A stretch of DNA of 64,000 bases, from contig NZ_JYKZ01000001.1 in the NCBI RefSeq assembly GCF_001043005.1, positions 372,001-436,000 of the forward strand, written 5' to 3'. Below the pieces are notes generated by a model. That model saw only the letters and a list, made by a program, of their open reading frames with translations. It was not told where the DNA came from and did not search any database. Below, one piece after another: positions 46,798 through 56,520 of the stretch (positions are counted from its first letter, which is position 1; the number at the start of each line of letters is the position of its first letter). The translations under genes were made by a program, and so were the position numbers. This stretch comes from Pseudomonas psychrophila. Lineage in GTDB: Bacteria; Pseudomonadota; Gammaproteobacteria; Pseudomonadales; Pseudomonadaceae.

Positions 46798-47628
46798 CTA
46801 AATGCTGGTGCGACGCCGCTGGACGAACCGGTCCACGTAGTCATCCGCCGGGGACTGCAGGATTTCCCGGGGGGTGCCGACCTGAATCAAACGCCCGTCC
46901 TTGAGCACGGCGATGCGATTACCGATGCGTAACGCTTCGTCCAGGTCATGGGTGATAAACACGATGGTTTTTTGCAGCCTTCGTTGAAGCTCCAGCAACT
47001 GGTCCTGCATCTCGGCACGGATCAGCGGATCGAGGGCACTGAAGGCTTCGTCCATCAGAATGATATCAGTGTCGGTCGCCAACGCCCGGGCCAGCCCGAC
47101 ACGCTGGCGCATACCGCCCGACAGCTGATGAACAAAAGCGTGCTCATACCCCTCCAGCCCGACCGTGGAAATCCAGTGCTGCGCTCGCTCTTCCCATTGC
47201 GCCTTGCTGTCGCCCCGCACCTTCAAGCCATACGCGACGTTTTCAATCACGTTGCGATGAGGTAACAGACCGAAATTTTGAAAAACCATGCTGATTTTGT
47301 GCCGCCGAAACTGGCGCAAGGCGGGCATGTCGTATTCAAGGATGTCTTCACCATCCACCAGAATCTGGCCGCTGGTAGGGTCGATTAAACGGTTCAGATG
47401 CCGCACCAGCGTGGACTTGCCCGAGCCGGACAACCCCATGATGACGAACACCTCTGCGGCGCGGATCGACAACGACAGATCGTTGATACCGATAACGCAG
47501 CCGGTTCTGGCCAGCACTTCGTCTTTGGTTCTGCCTTCACGAATCAGGGCCATCACTTCTTTTTCGCGGTTGCCAAACACCTTGAAGACGTTACGCACCT
47601 CGATCTTGTTGATCGCCATTTCATTCAT
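46798..47628 (-). CDS. proV: Glycine betaine/choline-type ABC importer ATP-binding protein
   Basis: A 276-residue ATPase of the ProV/OpuAA class: VFKVFGNREKEVM at the N-terminus, Walker A GLSGSGKST, signature LSGGMRQRVGLARAL, Walker B DIILMDEAFSALDPL. It has the usual long ProV insertion before the Walker A but no C-terminal CBS domain. It is the third gene (by transcription) of a binding protein-permease-ATPase unit and overlaps the permease by 4 bases. The unit imports a quaternary amine such as glycine betaine or choline for osmoprotection or catabolism. Confidence 0.92.
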   Translation of the reverse strand: MNEMAINKIEVRNVFKVFGNREKEVMALIREGRTKDEVLARTGCVIGINDLSLSIRAAEVFVIMGLSGSGKSTLVRHLNRLIDPTSGQILVDGEDILEYDMPALRQFRRHKISMVFQNFGLLPHRNVIENVAYGLKVRGDSKAQWEERAQHWISTVGLEGYEHAFVHQLSGGMRQRVGLARALATDTDIILMDEAFSALDPLIRAEMQDQLLELQRRLQKTIVFITHDLDEALRIGNRIAVLKDGRLIQVGTPREILQSPADDYVDRFVQRRRTSI

Positions 47629-48476
47629 TTCGGGCCTCCACGCCGAGGCCGGCCATACGCTTGAGTGATGCGGTCGATCACCACTGCCAGAATGACAATG
47701 GCCAGACCAGCCTCCAGGCCTTTGCCGACGTTGAGTGTTTGAATCCCCACCAGCACATCCTCGCCCAGGCCCCGGGCACCTATCATTGAGGCAATCACGA
47801 CCATCGACAATGCCATCATGGTGGTCTGGTTAATACCGGCCATGATGCTGGGCATGGCCAGTGGCAATTGCACGCCAAACAGCTGCTGCCAGGGGTTCGC
47901 GCCGAACGCGTTAATCGCCTCCATCACCTCACGGTCGACCTGACGCAAACCCAGGTCGGTCAGGCGGATCAGCGGCGGCACGGCATAAATTACCGTGGCA
48001 AAAATCGCCGGAACCTTGCCCAGGCCAAACAGCATCAGCACAGGAATCAGGTACACGAAACTGGGCATGGTCTGCATGATGTCCAGCAGTGGTATCAACA
48101 CGGAACGCAGCCGGTTGCTGCGTGCGGCCAGAATCCCGAGGGGGATGCCCAGCAACACCGAAATCACCGTGGCGACCATCATCAGCGCCAGGGTTTGCAT
48201 CAGCTTGTCCCACAGGCCAACTGCACCTACCAAAAACAACAGGCCGATGATCAACAGAGTGCTGAGGATTTTGCGTGTGGCATGCCAGGCAATCACTCCA
48301 ACGATGGCCAGCATCAGCCACCACGGGGTAATGCGCAGCAGGTTTTCGAGATGGATGATGGCCCACAGCAGCGTTTCGGAGATATGCCGGAACACATCGC
48401 CGTAATTGCTGACCAGTGCATCAACCCCGTCATTGACCCACCCTGCGATGGAAAACGTCAGATTGTCAGGAAACAT
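47625..48476 (-). CDS. proW: Glycine betaine/choline-type ABC importer permease
   Basis: A 283-residue inner-membrane permease of the ProW/OpuAB type with about six helices and the EAA-like loop with EVMEAINAFGANPWQQLF. The N-terminal 60 residues precede the first helices (WVNDGVDALVSNYGDVF). It follows the binding-protein gene by 21 bases and overlaps proV. Confidence 0.92.
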   Translation of the reverse strand: MFPDNLTFSIAGWVNDGVDALVSNYGDVFRHISETLLWAIIHLENLLRITPWWLMLAIVGVIAWHATRKILSTLLIIGLLFLVGAVGLWDKLMQTLALMMVATVISVLLGIPLGILAARSNRLRSVLIPLLDIMQTMPSFVYLIPVLMLFGLGKVPAIFATVIYAVPPLIRLTDLGLRQVDREVMEAINAFGANPWQQLFGVQLPLAMPSIMAGINQTTMMALSMVVIASMIGARGLGEDVLVGIQTLNVGKGLEAGLAIVILAVVIDRITQAYGRPRRGGPK

Positions 48477-48497
48477 GCAATGCTCGTGCTCCGCGGG

Positions 48498-49520
48498 TTA
48501 TTGAGATTCAAGCGCTGCATCGACTTTTTCAGCCGCTTGCGGGGTCACCCAGGCGTGCCAGATCTGCGGCTGCTCGCGCAAAAAAGCTTCGGCTGCCTTG
48601 CGCGGCTCGGTGCGCTTTTCGCTCATTTGGGCAAGGGTGATGTTGAGTAAGTCGATAGGGAAATCGACCTTTTCATAGAACTCGACCAACTGCGGGTATT
48701 GGGCTTTGAAAGGTGCCGATACGCCAATGGACAGTTTCGCCGGTAATGAGCGCGTACCTTTGGGTTCGGGGTTGTTGGCATCAGCCAGGGTCTTCCAGGC
48801 CTCGGCGTCGAAAGGCGGCTCTTCGAGCTTGATCAGTTTGTAGCGCCCTATCAGCGGAGTCGGTGACCAGTAGTAGAACAACACCGGCTTGCCACGACGG
48901 ATCGAGGAGCTGATCTCGGCATCCAGCGCCGCCCCTGAACCGGTGCGAAAGTTAACGAAGTCCTTATCCAGACCATAAGCCTTGAGCTTTTGGCTGTTGA
49001 CGGTCTCGGAGGTCCAACCGCTGGGGCTATTAAGGAAGCGCCCACGAGCAGGGTCTTCCTGATCACGGAATACTTCTTTATAGCGGGCCAGATCGTTGAC
49101 CGACTTCAAGTCCGGTGCCAATGCCTTGATGCCTTTTGCCGGATCGCCCTTGATTACATACTCCGGCACCCACCAGCCCTCGCTGGCGTTCTTGACGATG
49201 TCACCCAAACCGAAAACCTTGCCTTCGGCCTCAGCCTTGATCCACACGGGACTTCGCCCTGCCCACTCTTCGCCGATCACTTGAATGTCATTTTTGGCCA
49301 GCGCAGCTTCCAGGCTTACGGTGCTGCCGGGCAAGGTGTCGGTTGCAACGCCATAGCCTTTTTCGGTGATCAGACGCAGCACTTCAGTGATCAGGCTGCC
49401 GCTCTCCCAGGTGAGGTCGCCGAAGTGAACGGGGTTGCCCGTGTTATCTGCCAATACTGGCTGAGCGACAAGCCCAAATGCCAGCAGTGAACCACCAAGC
49501 CACTTTTTAAAGTTAGTCAT
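48498..49520 (-). CDS. Quaternary-amine ABC importer substrate-binding protein (ProX/OpuAC-like)
   Basis: A 340-residue periplasmic protein with a Sec signal peptide (KKWLGGSLLAFGLVAQPVLA, cleaved about residue 24). Mature-domain motifs are VHFGDLTWESGSL, IQVIGEEWAGRSPVW and FYYWSPTPLIGRYKL, with conserved Trp/Tyr residues for binding trimethylammonium groups. It is the first gene of the unit. The start 49520 (MTNFKKW) is preferred over 49559. Confidence 0.9.
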   Translation of the reverse strand: MTNFKKWLGGSLLAFGLVAQPVLADNTGNPVHFGDLTWESGSLITEVLRLITEKGYGVATDTLPGSTVSLEAALAKNDIQVIGEEWAGRSPVWIKAEAEGKVFGLGDIVKNASEGWWVPEYVIKGDPAKGIKALAPDLKSVNDLARYKEVFRDQEDPARGRFLNSPSGWTSETVNSQKLKAYGLDKDFVNFRTGSGAALDAEISSSIRRGKPVLFYYWSPTPLIGRYKLIKLEEPPFDAEAWKTLADANNPEPKGTRSLPAKLSIGVSAPFKAQYPQLVEFYEKVDFPIDLLNITLAQMSEKRTEPRKAAEAFLREQPQIWHAWVTPQAAEKVDAALESQ

Positions 49521-49735
49521 ACGGTTTCTCTGGTTATGGAGGGACGGCCGAGCACGCAACTTGCCAGTCGTCTTCTCTGCGAGAGCGCCTAAAGCCTTGG
49601 AAAATATGGGCTGCGATGTTTTCAGCGTAGCTGCTGAAATCGAGAGAGCGGTACAAACATTCGGACAGATGCCGATCGCACCATTGCTGCAGGTTTTTTG
49701 CGAGGGGTGAACGGAAAATCAAAACCCAAAAACGC

Positions 49736-49762
49736 AAAAAGCAGCCCTAAGGCTGCTTTTTG
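49736..49762 (-). terminator. Terminator of the tRNA operon
   Basis: AAAAAGCAGCC-CTAA-GGCTGCTTTTT, read leftward after the tRNA-Gly 3' end, ends in a T-run. Confidence 0.9.
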
Positions 49763-49801
49763 TGTGTTTTTTGAAACTGCGTAGCTCCAAAAAACAAAAT
49801 T

Positions 49802-49877
<76 letters not shown>

Positions 49878-49882
49878 AATAA

Positions 49883-49958
49883 TGGCGTCCCCTAGGGGAC
49901 TCGAACCCCTGTTACCGCCGTGAAAGGGCGGTGTCCTAGGCCACTAGACGAAGGGGAC
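49883..49958 (-). tRNA. tRNA-Glu (anticodon TTC)
   Basis: 76 bases with CCA. The acceptor stem pairs GTCCCCT with AGGGGAC; the anticodon loop CTTTCAC gives TTC; the T loop is GTTCGAGTC. It lies 5 bases upstream of tRNA-Gly in the same transcript; the spacer upstream (49959-50059) runs into the ICE attachment site, with no promoter identified. Confidence 0.97.
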
Positions 49959-50059
49959 GTTGCCCGAAATGTACACGTACATTTCAGTGCCAGATCACTA
50001 ACAAACGCTAATGAATTGGCTTTCACTCAACTCCGCCCGAAAGCGAAGCTGCTTAAAAA

Positions 50060-50079
50060 TGGAGCGGGAAACGAGACTC
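50060..50079. other. ICE attachment site (tRNA-Gly 3' end repeat)
   Basis: Twenty bases identical to 49802-49821, the 3' end of tRNA-Gly, in the same orientation: TGGAGCGGGAAACGAGACTC. The 18-bp part matches the core used by ICEclc-type integrases at tRNA-Gly genes (recalled). Beyond it the sequence no longer resembles a tRNA, so the rest of that second tRNA-Gly should lie at the far end of the element, outside the window. Confidence 0.85.
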
Positions 50080-50291
50080 TAATCTAGCCTCTAACCATTT
50101 GATTAACAAAGGTTTTTCCGCTTTCCTATCTCAGGAATGGACGCAATTCTGGACTTGTTCGACCATCCTGTCAACAGCCAGGGGAAAATAATTCCATGCT
50201 GAGCTGTGGTGGGCCTGGTACAGCGAGTCAAACAGACTTCCAGTGAGCATAAGCAGCCGCTGATCTGGCGAGGGTCCATGGGTGGTAGCAG

Positions 50292-50368
50292 CACCTCTCA
50301 CCTCTCACCTCTCACCGTTCACCGTTCACCGTTCACCGGACACCGGACACCGGACACCGGACACCTCT
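50292..50368. repeat. Eleven tandem heptamers of the form CACCNNN
   Basis: Blocks in order: CACCTCT three times, CACCGTT three times, CACCGGA four times, CACCTCT once; 77 bases, no gap. Each block is homogeneous, so the units expanded separately. It lies near the attachment site, in sequence without a gene (50080-50565). Confidence 0.95.
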
Positions 50369-50565
50369 CAATTATTGAGTTTTTTCACAAGTACATGAAA
50401 ACCACCCCCATTTATCGGAATTGATGGCCCTTCTAATCATGAGCCATGCACTGCTATCGCGTGCGATTCCATACACAGTCGAAGCATTCCTTTCCGCCGC
50501 TCTTGATGATTGGTGGCGGCTTTAGCGGCAGCTATTGCACGCATTTCAACCGACAAGCAATTTTT

Positions 50566-51300
50566 ATGAACATCCAGCACAGCCAACGGTTTGCAGGGAT
50601 AGTGGCGTTTGTCACTGGCGCCACGAGCGGTATCGGGCGGTCCACCGCCATCGTCTTTGCGCAAGAAGGCGCAATCGTCGTCCTGGTGGACATCTCTGAA
50701 CAAGGTACGCAGGAGACGGCACGGGTCATCTAGCGGATTGGTGGCCAATCTCTCGTTGTCGCTTGCGATGTACGCAGCAACGAACAGGTCAAGAAGGCAG
50801 TAGAACTCGCGGTAGCGAAGTTCGGTCGAATCGACCTCGCGTTCAACAACGCCGGTATCGAGCAACCGGTGGGGCCGATCAGCGAAGTCACCGAAAAAGA
50901 CTGGGCGGTCAAAGAGCAAAGCTCAATGCTCTATGCCCAAAAACTGGCGGAGCAGGGATTTGTCATTTTGGCAATCGATCTGCCCTATTGGGGTGAAAAC
51001 GAGGGACAGCCTCCCAATCTCGTAGCGCCGGAACTGTATTCGGAAGCGTTCAGCACAGCCGTCGATTATCTCGGTACGCAGGAATTTATCGACCGCAATC
51101 GCATTGGCGTGTTGGGCATTTGCGGTAGCGGCGGCTTTGCCATCAGTGCCGCAAAAATGGACCCGCGCCTGAAAGCCATTGCCACTGTCAGCATGTATGA
51201 CATGGGCGCGGTCACTCGCAACGGGCTGAACCATGCGCTGACGCTGCAGTAGCGCAAAGACATGCTCGCCAAAGCCGCAGTGCAGCGCTATGAGGAGTTT
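50566..51300 (+). pseudogene. Chimeric SDR / alpha-beta hydrolase pseudogene
   Basis: One frame from the ATG at 50566 encodes the N-terminal half of an SDR oxidoreductase (GIVAFVTGATSGIGRSTAIV, later GRIDLAFNNAGIEQPVGP), then abruptly, after TEKDWAV near residue 109, the middle of an alpha/beta hydrolase of the YcjY type (SMLYAQKLAEQGFVILAIDL, RIGVLGICGSGG with a Ser/Cys nucleophile elbow). Two in-frame TAG codons break it (50731-50733 and 51250-51252). Homology fades about 51300. The fusion point shows that two genes lost their ends by deletion. Not functional. Confidence 0.75.
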
Positions 51301-52036
51301 TCCACTGGCAAGGGAAGCGGGGGAACTACCCCGCAGCCAGGCGAATTTCTTTCGGAATCGCGAGATCGCGATCTTTCGTACAAAAGCGGAAGTTTTCGCC
51401 AAAATCCGGAGTCCAGATGGCGTTGTCGAGATCATTGCCGCAGGCCCCGATGAGGAGAATTTGCGTGGAGGGGCCGGTATCACTTCCAGAACTCGCGAGG
51501 TGGCGTCATACCGCAGCAAGCGCCCACAGTGGCACTCCAGGAATCCAGAACAGAATGCTGTCGGTGTTCACTGTGTTTACCAAGGAATACATCATTGAGG
51601 TGCCGATGATCCGGCATAGGAGGAAGCCGGCACCTTGGGCTGCGGGAGCACCGCGTGATACAGGCTGCACGCCGACAACCTACCGGTGTCGGGTGAGACG
51701 ATACTGATATGGAGTTCCGCTCACGTCGGTCCTTCCCCGATTCACCTCAAACCTCTCATACTTAAGAGCACCGCCGAGGCGATGAACCGCTCGATCGTGC
51801 AGGATAGAATTGCCGCCTATCATCAGCCCGACGTTTTCTTTCTAGGAAGCTAGGGCCGTTTAGATACACTTGCCGACTAAGCCATTTTGGCAAGGCAGCC
51901 ATGGCAGGCCTGTGATGTTTGAATGCTTTACCGTGCGATTCTACAGCTGGCTTGCCAGATATCTATGCTTCGACAAAATGATCGACTGAGTGCATCACTT
52001 CATAGACGTAAACCAACATACAGCTACGGGAAATTT
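51301..52036. other. Non-coding remnant stretch
   Basis: About 730 bases between the chimeric pseudogene and the pentapeptide gene. Several short frames exist but none has a ribosome site or recognisable protein; I see no RNA gene or terminator. Confidence 0.5.
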
Positions 52037-52735
52037 ATGGATCACGAAGAGGCCTACTGCAGCGTTGACCAAGATGAGCTTGATAGATGTGGCCTGGCCG
52101 CATTGATCGCGGCTCAGGATAGGCGGCTGGCATTCACCAACGTCGATTTCAGTGGGCAAGATCTATCGCGTCTAGATTTGCGTGGTGCGCGCTTCGAGCG
52201 ATGCCTTTTTGCCAACAGCGACCTCACTGCCGCGAAGCTGGATGCCACCCAGTGGCTCAACTGCCGTGGAGCTCAGGTAATTTTCGCCTCGGCTACGTTG
52301 ACCGATGCAAAATTCCAACGCTGCGACCTCAACAACAGCAAATGGCAGCGTAGCAAGCTGGCACATGTCAGCTTCGAGGCGTGTAAGCTCACCGGTGCCA
52401 ACTTTATCGATGTGTCCTCGCTGGGGCTTCAATTCAACGATTGCGTACTCCGCAGCGCCTGCTTGCCGGGCATTTCGTTTTATAAGAGCGAGTTAAACAA
52501 CCTGGACTTCGCTGAGGCTGACCTAAGCCACTGCGATTTTCGCAAGGCCGTATTTGTCAATGGAGGCAGTCTTTCACTGGCACGGGTTAATGACGCCCGC
52601 TTCGATCAGGCCGATCTGCGGGAAGCCAGCCTTGATGGGCTTCGCTTAGTCGATGCTAAACTGTTCAAGGGGGCGATCATTTCCCGCACGCAAGCATCCA
52701 TGCTGCTCGGCGGGTTGGGGTTGACAGTGCTCTAA
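52037..52735 (+). CDS. Pentapeptide-repeat protein
   Basis: A 232-residue protein with tandem A(D/N)LxX-type pentapeptides across most of its length: VDFSGQDLSRLDLRGARFER, then SDLTAAKLDATQW, LTGANF, EADLSHCDFRKA and ADLREASLDG. These fold as a right-handed quadrilateral beta-helix that mimics B-DNA. Relatives such as Qnr and MfpA bind gyrase, others have no known role. A Cys-rich N-terminal 35 residues precede the repeats. The ATG at 52037 has only a weak GGGAA; the frame is open to 51923 with another ATG at 51965. It stands alone as ICE cargo. Confidence 0.8.
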   Translation: MDHEEAYCSVDQDELDRCGLAALIAAQDRRLAFTNVDFSGQDLSRLDLRGARFERCLFANSDLTAAKLDATQWLNCRGAQVIFASATLTDAKFQRCDLNNSKWQRSKLAHVSFEACKLTGANFIDVSSLGLQFNDCVLRSACLPGISFYKSELNNLDFAEADLSHCDFRKAVFVNGGSLSLARVNDARFDQADLREASLDGLRLVDAKLFKGAIISRTQASMLLGGLGLTVL

Positions 52736-52989
52736 ACAAGCGTGGGCTACGGCAAGTAGTCCATCGGTGACGGATAGCATTGTAGATGGGCAGGTCGCTG
52801 TCATAGAAATAACGACTCAGTGCTGTCCCCAAAACCCGCGCCAATGATTCTCGGTCGAGGTGCTTGGCTGATTCGGATGTGGTGGTGTCGTGGAGCTTTA
52901 GTGGCGCTCAGTCCCTGCGTCACCCCCGTCAAAATCCTCATAGGCCAGCTCGAATCACTGTTTGAACATCGGCCTGCAGCATTTATCTG

Positions 52990-53239
52990 TCAGCCATCAT
53001 TTGAGCCCGCCCCCCAGGCCATAGCTGCAGTCATCGACTCATTTGGGCGAGCAACAAAAGCTTCTTCATACAACGGACTCCCTGACGGCCATACACACTG
53101 ATAAACATCTGGCATCCCCTGTACGGGAAAGCCGCACTTGAACATCGATGTGCTTTCCATCGTGAAGGATCTCTTCATGGATCCTATGATGGAGATTTGG
53201 ATCAGCCCACCTCCAGAAAAAATCACTGCGAATTGTCAT
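52990..53239 (-). pseudogene. Unknown gene with a frameshift
   Basis: From the ATG at 53239 (GGGGGG just upstream) a frame reads MTIRSDFFWRWADPNLHHRI, then an EEILHDGKHIDVQV segment and a stop near 53066. A second frame continues YEEAFVARPNESMTAAMAWG to a stop at 52990. The two together look like one small protein of about 80 residues broken by a frameshift. Family not recognised; low certainty. Nothing is seen from 52736 to 52989. Confidence 0.35.
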
Positions 53240-53402
53240 AACGCCCCCCATGACTGCCAATGCTGGACCTCGCCCCGTGTGCGATAGCGAAACCCGCCGG
53301 TATGAACCCCAAAGATCGTAAGTGCTCCATGAACCCCACATTCAAAGCGCTTACCTGATGCCCGATGCTGTGCTCCCGATTTCCTTCTGGAGCCAGCCCT
53401 GC

Positions 53403-53762
53403 ATGATGCGCCCCGACAGCAAAGTCGAAAAAGTCTACCTCTACCCCAAGCCTGTGGACTTTCGAAAGTCCATCGACGGCCTTACTGCCTTGGTAGAACT
53501 GGATATCAAAGTCGCCGTGTTCGACCCCGTGCTCTTCGTCTTCCTCAACAAGGCGCGTAATCGGATCAAAGTGTTGTACTGGGAGCGCAACGGCTTCTGC
53601 CTCTGGCTCAAGCGCCTGGAAGCCGAGCGCTTCAAAATGTCGCCTGAGCCCAGCGACGAAGCGATTGTCCTGACCGTCCAAGAACTCAATTGGCTGCTCG
53701 ACGGTTTCGACCTTTGGCGCAACCGTCCCCATCAGGTTTTGACTCCGCGCTACGTCGCCTGA
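53403..53762 (+). CDS. tnpB: IS66-family TnpB
   Basis: A 119-residue accessory protein of IS66 transposition: KVYLYPKPVDFRKSIDGLTA, VFLNKARNRIKVLYWERNGF, CLWLKRLEAERF are the family motifs. The start at the ATG at 53403 (MMRPDSKVEK) is used. It is complete and lies 18 bases upstream of tnpC. Confidence 0.92.
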   Translation: MMRPDSKVEKVYLYPKPVDFRKSIDGLTALVELDIKVAVFDPVLFVFLNKARNRIKVLYWERNGFCLWLKRLEAERFKMSPEPSDEAIVLTVQELNWLLDGFDLWRNRPHQVLTPRYVA

Positions 53763-53780
53763 CCCGGTATAATCCGCGGC

Positions 53781-55336
53781 ATGATTTCCGTGCCCGACAA
53801 TCTCCCAGACGATCCTGCCCTGCTCAAGCAATTATTGCTTGAGAGCTATGCTGCCCGTTTGCGCGAGCAGGAAGTCAATCAGGCCCACATCGTCCAAATT
53901 GACGATCTGAAAGAGCAAATCAAGTTATGGCGTGACCGTTTCTTTGGCCGCAAGTCCGAGCAAACCGTCGATCCCAAAACGCCGCAACTGGCCATGTTCG
54001 ATGAAGCGGAAAATGACCCTCTGCTGGCTGTAGTCGATGATGCCGATGAAGAAGTCGTTTTCCCGGTCAAGCGCCGTGGCAAGCGCAAGCCACTGGCGGC
54101 TAATCTGCCACGTATCGAAGTTATCCATGAGTTGCCCGAACACGAACTGACCTGCGCCTGCGGTTGCCGTAAGCATGTCATCGGCGAAGAAACCAGCGAG
54201 CAGCTCGATATCGTGCCGATGCAGATCCGCGTACTCAAACACGTGCGCAAGATCTATGGCTGCCGTGGTTGCGAGACTGCTCCTGTCACTGCTGACAAGC
54301 CCGCCCAGTTAATCGAAAAAAGCATGGCCAGCCCAAGCGTGCTGGCCATGCTGCTGACGACCAAGTACGTCGATGGCTTGCCGCTACACAGGTTTGAAAG
54401 TGTGCTGTCCCGCCACGGCATCGAGGTTCCACGACAAACCCTGGCGCGTTGGGTGATCCAGTGCAGTAAATACTTCCAGCCGCTGTTGAACCTGATGCGT
54501 GATCGGCTGCTGGAAAGTTCGGTGATTCATTGCGATGAGACTCGCGTCCAGGTGTTGAAAGAACCGGATCGAGACCCGACCAGCCAATCCTGGATGTGGG
54601 TGCAAGCCAGTGGCCCGCCTGATCGACAAGTTGTGCTGTTCGACTACACCACCAGCCGTGCGCAGGAAGTACCATTGCGTCTGCTGCAAAGCTATCGCGG
54701 CTATGTGATGACCGACGATTATGCGGGTTACAACGCTTTGGCGTTGCAGCCCGGTATCGAGCGACTGGCATGCATGGTTCACGCGCGCCGCAAGTTCGTC
54801 GAAGCACAAAAGGTGCAGCCCAAGGGTAAGACCGGACGAGCCGATGTGGCGCTGACGATGATCAATAAGCTGATGACATCGAGCGCGACCTCAAGGAGGT
54901 CAGCGACGAACAGCGGTTCATCGGTCGCCAGGAAAGAAGCTTACCGATCCTCGGTCAGCTGAAAAGCTGGCTGGACAAGACGTACGCCCAGGTGACGCCG
55001 CAAAGCGTATTGGGCAAGGCGGTGCATTACCTGGCAAACAACTGGAGCCGCCTGGAACGGTATGTCGAAGCGGGCCATTTGCCAATCGACAACAACCTGG
55101 CAGAGCGTGCGATAAAACCGTTTGTCATTGGGCGCAAGGCTTGGCTGTTCAGTGACACGCCCAAGGGCGCCACGGCAAGTGCGCAGATATACAGCTTGGT
55201 CGAGACCGCCAAGGTCAACGGCCAGGAGCCCTATACGTGGCTGCGCCACGTACTTGAGCGCCTGCCGTATGCGTCGTCGGTCTCAGACTACGAAGCCTTG
55301 CTGCCATGGAACTGCTCGCCAGAGATACCACGGTAA
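53781..55336 (+). pseudogene. tnpC: IS66-family transposase TnpC, frameshifted
   Basis: The DDE transposase of IS66. The N-terminal helical region, zinc-finger-like CACGCRKHV and CRGCETAPV, catalytic Asp in VIHCDETRVQV and Asp in GYVMTDDYAGYN are in one frame to about 54872. There the matching protein jumps frame: [15 protein letters not shown] begins at 54875 in another frame and runs on to the C-terminal DDE Glu region ([16 protein letters not shown]) and a TAA at 55336. A one-base gain or two-base loss near AAGCTGATGACATC explains it. Without repair the transposase lacks its Glu and is inactive. Confidence 0.88.
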
Positions 55337-55626
55337 GCTGAGGCCCTATCTTTTAGAAGGTGGGGTTCATGGATCGCACTCCAAAGATCAGGACAGCCTT
55401 ACTCATATTATCTGCAGCATTGCATCTATGGATGCTTCGCGGCGTCACGCCCGCTGCTCAATCGCTCTCGGATCTCTTTGCTTAGCCTACTCGCTCACAC
55501 CTGCTCCTCCTGCGGAAGGTGAGCCTACCGAGGCAATCATAGGGCTTCGTCGCACACTGAGCAGGGAAGCTTTGCCAGCAATCAGGGCAATTAATAACAA
55601 CCAATGGAGTAAAAGGAGCAAGTCGA

Positions 55627-56520
55627 ATGAGAGTCCGACATTTGAATTACTTTCTGGTGGTCGCAGAGGAACAGAGCTTCGCACGCGCGTCTGCCAGAGT
55701 CCACATCGAACCATCACCTCTGTCTCGCACCATCAAAGAGCTGGAGCATCATCTGGGAGTTCAGTTATTCCATCGTACCAAAGGGCGTATTCGTCTTACT
55801 TGGGCAGGGGAAGTGTTTCGCGAGGAAGCTCGCCGAATCCTTGATTTCATAGATAGCGCCAAGAGCCGGGTACAGTCAGCATCGCGGGGATTTCACGGCC
55901 GGCTGCGCATCGGTCTGTCGGACAGCTTGGCTCAACCGCGCTTGACACGGTTGCTCGCGCGCTGCCGTGAGGAGGAGCCAAGTACGGAAATCAGAATCAG
56001 TGAAATGACAGTCAACGAGATGCACAAAGCGCTCTTACACGACGAGATAGATGCGGGTTTCACTGTCGACAGCACAGACGCCACCAATGGCTTCACAAAG
56101 TTAAGGGTTTGGGCCGAACGCCCTGCCATTGCTATTCCCACTCACCATCCGCTGCTTTCCCTGGATAAAGTGCCTCTTGGGGAAGCACTCCGGCACCCCC
56201 TGATTCTTTGCCATCCTGAACGTTGCGCCGGAGGACGCAATGTCATTAATCATTGGTTTGAGGACGACTCGCTGCCCTCTCCCACCATTGCTGAACAGGT
56301 TTCTGGTCATGAGCCCATGATGATGCTGGTGGCCGCTGGCTATGGCATTGGTATCGGGTTGGAATCGCAGCTTTCCATTTACAACCACCCTGACGTCATT
56401 GTTCGGCAGGTGATCGACGATATCCCCGACACGGCAACATTCATCGTTGTACCGGAGAGGCCAATTTCAGCAGAGCTGGAGCGCTTCATGAAAAGAGCGC
56501 AACAAATCGGGGAAGCATGA
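55627..56520 (+). CDS. LysR-type transcriptional regulator (ICE-borne)
   Basis: A 297-residue LTTR: winged HTH (YFLVVAEEQSFARASARVHI, SPLSRTIKELEHHLGVQLFH) and an effector-binding domain (GRLRIGLSDSLAQPRLTRLL). AAAGGAG precedes the ATG. Such LysR genes are common cargo at this end of clc-type elements. The region 5' of it is the IS66 relic and there is no divergent target gene, so its regulon is unknown. Confidence 0.9.
   Translation: MRVRHLNYFLVVAEEQSFARASARVHIEPSPLSRTIKELEHHLGVQLFHRTKGRIRLTWAGEVFREEARRILDFIDSAKSRVQSASRGFHGRLRIGLSDSLAQPRLTRLLARCREEEPSTEIRISEMTVNEMHKALLHDEIDAGFTVDSTDATNGFTKLRVWAERPAIAIPTHHPLLSLDKVPLGEALRHPLILCHPERCAGGRNVINHWFEDDSLPSPTIAEQVSGHEPMMMLVAAGYGIGIGLESQLSIYNHPDVIVRQVIDDIPDTATFIVVPERPISAELERFMKRAQQIGEA

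Larger units (their letters stand above)
53326..55373 (+). mobile_element. IS66-family insertion sequence (about 2.05 kb, defective)
   Basis: tnpB and tnpC lie between imperfect inverted repeats: left TCCATGAACCCCACATTCAA from 53326, right its inverse ending at 55373 (TCCATGAACCCCACCTTC when reversed). No tnpA is visible and no 8-bp target duplication is clear, so the exact ends are approximate. tnpC has a frameshift. Confidence 0.75.

Noticed and set aside
50292..50368. Heptamer block as a CRISPR array
   Set aside because: Units are contiguous 7-mers without spacers, and no cas genes are present.
50923..51519. 198-codon leftward frame
   Set aside because: Antisense to the SDR/hydrolase pseudogene; a shadow.
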